Below are positions 29,335-32,394 of a DNA stretch of 32,394 nt, piece by piece (the first letter of the stretch is position 1; the number at the start of each line of letters is the position of its first letter). This DNA comes from Promethearchaeum sp. (lineage in GTDB: Archaea; Asgardarchaeota; Lokiarchaeia; Sigyniarchaeales; Promethearchaeaceae): positions 1 through 32,394 of the forward strand of contig JAUWMK010000005.1 in NCBI GenBank assembly GCA_030613185.1. Direction: 5' to 3'. A program made the translations under genes and the position numbers. A model generated the notes under the pieces. It saw only the letters and a program-made list of their open reading frames with translations, ran no database searches and was not told the origin of the DNA.

Positions 29335-32243
29335 AAAAAAATAAATTAAAATTTTTTGTAGTTTTATTAATGTTTGCATTTATAGCTCCTTCTTTTAATT
29401 CTACTTCAAATTTATTTCCAATAGAAGATATAAAAGAAGAAACTGAAGAAGAAATTCCAAAAACTAGTGATACAGCTCCTGAAACAGTTGATATAAAATC
29501 TATAAGATTTGTTCATGAAAAAGGAGAAACTAATTTTTTATGGGAAATGGTTGGTATTTTTTATGGTGCATTTAATTTAGGAACTTATGAAGGTACTTAT
29601 ACTTCTGTAGCTGGTAATATTCATGGTTTAGATGTATATAGTGGATCTACTGGAGCTTTTTCTAATGGCAGAACTATAGTTCCTACTATGAGTGAACCTG
29701 CTATTAGTATTATTCAAGATCATCTTGATTCAGGTGAATTTGTTCATAGATTTAGAAATGGATATTATATAAGACCTATTGGTTATTCTTGTTCTTATCC
29801 TAATACTTATTATCAAAATTGGGTAGATGATGTTGAAATACCATGGACTTCTGTACAAACAGATGGAATACTTAGAAATGGTATTATAGTTGAATATATG
29901 GGACATAAAGTATATTATGCAAAGATATATTGGAATTTACATCCTACAATAATTTTAGATTCAAATTATTATAATCTTCAAAATGTTCGTATTGAAGTTC
30001 GCGATGAAACTACTCTTGAATGGCTTCAACAAGATCCTACAGATATTGTTTTACAACATTCAGACTATAAACTTAGAATTTATGATAAAAATACAAATGA
30101 TTTAATTTTTGAAGATACATCTCTTGTAGGATTTACATATTATAGGACAATTTCTATTCCATCTATAAAAATAACTAATAATGCAGATGAACAGATAACA
30201 TCATATTTATTCAACCGATCAACTGTACCGACAGATTTTTATCAATATGCTTATCTCGACAGCAATTACGAATCGTATGATAATAGTAGTTATATAGAAA
30301 ATTTTGATTCAAATTCGTTTAATGATGCCTCTATTTCATTTGAAAACAATTCTAACGATTGTCCTTTGCTTAGTTTGAGTTACGAACATCAAATTGATAT
30401 TGGAGAAAATAATACTTTTCAGATTTATCCAATAGAAACAGTTAATGAAATTACTTCAGTTAAATTTTGGAATAATATAACACTTCAAAATGAAACTTTA
30501 GTAGAATCTGATGGTCATTATTCAAAAGTAATTAATTCTAGTTATTCGATGTATTATTCTGTTGAAATTTATATAGAAGATTCAGCTGGATACTATAATA
30601 TAATGAAGATTGATGATATATTTGTCTTAAAGAATCGAATACGTATAAACTTAGAAAACTTACAAAATAAATATATCCAATATTCATCGATAGATGTTTC
30701 TGCTAGTCTATATGAGTTCGATGGAACTTCTTTTTCAGGAAATATGAACTTTTCGTTGAGTTTTCCAAACGGAACTATAATCTTAGAAGATCAACAAAAT
30801 AATTTAGAATATGATATAGGTTATGTTTGCGATTATTATACTTTAATTTGTGAATATTTTGGAGATATCGACAACTTGGCAACAACAGTTACGACCCTCT
30901 TTGAAGTAATTCCACCACCTGGTAAAACTTTAACATTAGTATATTTTGATGAAACTCCTGTTTTCAATTTGACAATCAATCCGTATGAAACTAGACTTTA
31001 CAATATGACATCTTTCGATGATGAAATACTCTATATAATGTATTTTGATATTCATGCTAACGAAATAGGTAATCAAGTCTTTAATTTTTCTACTACAAAT
31101 ACTTTAGATTATACTCCGTCAATTTTTGAACAATGTCGAATTTCTTTATCAGATCAACTAAGTAATCCTCTCATTTTTGAAAATTATCATATTTATATAG
31201 ATAGTCAAGCTATTTATAGTAATACATTTTATCGAACTGTCGATTCAGTACTAAACATATCTATAACCGATATGTTTGGCAATCTTTTGTATGAAGATGA
31301 ATATAATGTAGACAGAGACGATAATTTTATAGATTTGACTTTAAATCAATTTTCTTTAAAGATTTTAAACAATATGGCTGATGCATCTATTTTAAACATT
31401 ACTAACATCGAGAATCCATTAGATTTTGTATTAAGTGAAAATATTGCTGTTAGTGAAATAATTACTATATCGTTAAAAGAAGGTACTTATTCTATATTTT
31501 ATATTGATGATGCAGATGAAGAACATACTTTTGAAATAATTTTAAATTCTGCAAAATTGATTATTTTGAATACTACGTTTAGAAGTGTATATTTTTCACT
31601 TTTTTCGGAAGATGGACTAGGAGTTTCATCAGATGTTGTTAGACTCTATATAGATGGATGCAGGAAAGATGTTGGTTTTGTTTGGACTACAGGAACGACT
31701 ACTAACGTTCAAGTTCTTGATTATTTTAATCAGGAAATTTACAATGGAGATATAGATACTTCAGATATTACAGAATTCAACATATATGTACCTTTGTATA
31801 CGCTCTTAATTGCAAACAATTATAGTTCTTCAATGGAATTAGTAATTTCTAGAGAGGACACCGACATCGAGTTTAAACAAGTAATTCCTGCAGATGCAGC
31901 AATATCATATCGCTTTTTAGGAGAAAAAACCTACTTCATCAAATTTTATTTGCTTAATGGCACTTTATTTGACTCTACATACATATTTTTAAAAGAAAAT
32001 GACCAATTAGTACCTTTCGGTTATAAGTCAATTCCTATCGACTCTGTAGTTACGTATCAAACAACGTTAACAGATATTTTATTTGTAATTGGTATAGTAT
32101 CGTCATTATTGATTACAGTTATATTTGTAATTAGAAAAAGTCGAAAATTTGAAGATAGAGAAATAGATTCGAATAAAAAATGGAAAGATAAAATAACAGA
32201 TCCTACTAAGGATGCTCAATTGAACCTATCAGAGATGCTGTAA
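29331..32243 (+). CDS. Large secreted, membrane-anchored surface protein (970 residues)
   Basis: The protein has an N-terminal signal peptide (LKFFVVLLMFAFIAPSF), an acidic stretch, a long extracellular beta-rich region, and a C-terminal membrane span (TDILFVIGIVSSLLITVIFV, about 908-927) followed by a charged tail of about 40 residues. It has many NxS/T sequons (for example NNS, NITL, NETL, NSSY, NFSTT) and few Cys. The N-terminal domain (to about residue 280) is rich in Gly, Tyr and Trp; the rest looks like repeated Ig-like strands. It may be a viral spike or adhesin. The first 650 bases of the gene have no CpG, unlike the remainder. It has a 4-nt overlap with the gene upstream. Confidence 0.85.
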   Translation: MKKNKLKFFVVLLMFAFIAPSFNSTSNLFPIEDIKEETEEEIPKTSDTAPETVDIKSIRFVHEKGETNFLWEMVGIFYGAFNLGTYEGTYTSVAGNIHGLDVYSGSTGAFSNGRTIVPTMSEPAISIIQDHLDSGEFVHRFRNGYYIRPIGYSCSYPNTYYQNWVDDVEIPWTSVQTDGILRNGIIVEYMGHKVYYAKIYWNLHPTIILDSNYYNLQNVRIEVRDETTLEWLQQDPTDIVLQHSDYKLRIYDKNTNDLIFEDTSLVGFTYYRTISIPSIKITNNADEQITSYLFNRSTVPTDFYQYAYLDSNYESYDNSSYIENFDSNSFNDASISFENNSNDCPLLSLSYEHQIDIGENNTFQIYPIETVNEITSVKFWNNITLQNETLVESDGHYSKVINSSYSMYYSVEIYIEDSAGYYNIMKIDDIFVLKNRIRINLENLQNKYIQYSSIDVSASLYEFDGTSFSGNMNFSLSFPNGTIILEDQQNNLEYDIGYVCDYYTLICEYFGDIDNLATTVTTLFEVIPPPGKTLTLVYFDETPVFNLTINPYETRLYNMTSFDDEILYIMYFDIHANEIGNQVFNFSTTNTLDYTPSIFEQCRISLSDQLSNPLIFENYHIYIDSQAIYSNTFYRTVDSVLNISITDMFGNLLYEDEYNVDRDDNFIDLTLNQFSLKILNNMADASILNITNIENPLDFVLSENIAVSEIITISLKEGTYSIFYIDDADEEHTFEIILNSAKLIILNTTFRSVYFSLFSEDGLGVSSDVVRLYIDGCRKDVGFVWTTGTTTNVQVLDYFNQEIYNGDIDTSDITEFNIYVPLYTLLIANNYSSSMELVISREDTDIEFKQVIPADAAISYRFLGEKTYFIKFYLLNGTLFDSTYIFLKENDQLVPFGYKSIPIDSVVTYQTTLTDILFVIGIVSSLLITVIFVIRKSRKFEDREIDSNKKWKDKITDPTKDAQLNLSEML

Positions 32244-32245
32244 GA

Positions 32246-32394
32246 ATGTGGAAAGAAAAATTTAAGAGTTCAACTAATGAAATATTGAATGCTTTCGTAA
32301 AAAGTATCATTTCAATAATGATTTTTTACAGTATTTATTATTTTAGATTCTTAACATTCGAATATGAAACTATTATAGACAAAATAATTGATAT
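32246..32394 (+). CDS. Small membrane protein, cut by window edge
   Basis: A frame opens at ATG 32246, 2 nt after the stop of the surface protein gene, and is open to the right edge (49 codons). It encodes MWKEKFKSSTNEIL, then a hydrophobic span (SIISIMIFYSIYYF) and FEYETIIDKIID. It continues the operon of the element. No function can be assigned. Confidence 0.6.
   Translation, partial: MWKEKFKSSTNEILNAFVKSIISIMIFYSIYYFRFLTFEYETIIDKIID

Larger units (their letters stand above)
24105..32394. mobile_element. Putative integrated element (provirus or plasmid), left part
   Basis: A tyrosine recombinase with its own regulator, a DUF3800 protein, several tiny DNA-binding proteins, an iteron-bearing non-coding region, a virus-type DUF5763-like zinc protein and a large sequon-rich surface protein lie together. 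The region is more AT-rich and more loosely packed than the flanking chromosome genes. The left boundary is set for convenience at the first element promoter; a true attachment site was not found. The right end lies outside the window. No capsid, terminase or replication initiator was recognised, so virus versus plasmid cannot be decided. Confidence 0.6.

Overview
This 32.4 kb window is very AT-rich and archaeal, most likely from an Asgard (Lokiarchaeia-like) archaeon. The support is a family B DNA polymerase with a RecA/RadB-like partner, archaeal-length SelB (the selenocysteine elongation factor), a stand-alone Roadblock/LC7 protein, ThyX, an archaeal type of MTA phosphorylase, a beta-CASP nuclease, a probable DUF2095 protein, and many TATA boxes about 25 nt upstream of start codons (leaderless genes). 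SelB outside a methanogen, together with Roadblock, points to Asgard archaea. The lineage is inferred; no rRNA or ribosomal protein gene is present to confirm it.

Layout. 1-3551 (minus): ABC importer (ATPase cut by the window edge, fused two-unit permease, binding protein) preceded by a 37-residue membrane peptide. 3622-7701 (minus): purine salvage set read in the order MTA phosphorylase, hypoxanthine phosphoribosyltransferase, beta-carbonic anhydrase, adenine deaminase; together these convert MTA to adenine, hypoxanthine and IMP. 7784-14900: beta-CASP nuclease, CoA-type Nudix hydrolase, small zinc and coiled-coil proteins, a second tiny membrane protein, SelB, Roadblock, a zinc-ribbon membrane protein and an AroK-type shikimate kinase. 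15140-18461: an overlapping gene pair made of a RecA-like protein with a ruined Walker A motif and a PolB with altered catalytic motifs and a C-terminal PCNA-binding (PIP) motif, which looks like a DNA-damage or translesion module. 18667-22016: small protein, HIT, Nif3-like, ThyX, DUF2095-like and an unknown. 22075-23994: two related ribbon-helix-helix regulators flank two membrane protein genes.

24105-32394 looks like an integrated mobile element (provirus or plasmid) that runs off the right edge. It begins with an RHH/winged-helix regulator overlapping a tyrosine recombinase, followed by a DUF3800 protein, several tiny HTH-like proteins and a 0.7 kb non-coding region holding five tandem 20-bp iterons, paired palindromes and two 33-bp direct repeats with different 7-bp centres. 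It ends with a tight plus-strand operon whose main product is a 970-residue secreted, membrane-anchored, sequon-rich protein. Four of its promoters carry an inverted repeat across the TATA box. I found no tRNA, rRNA, CRISPR array or insertion sequence, and no attachment site that I could prove.
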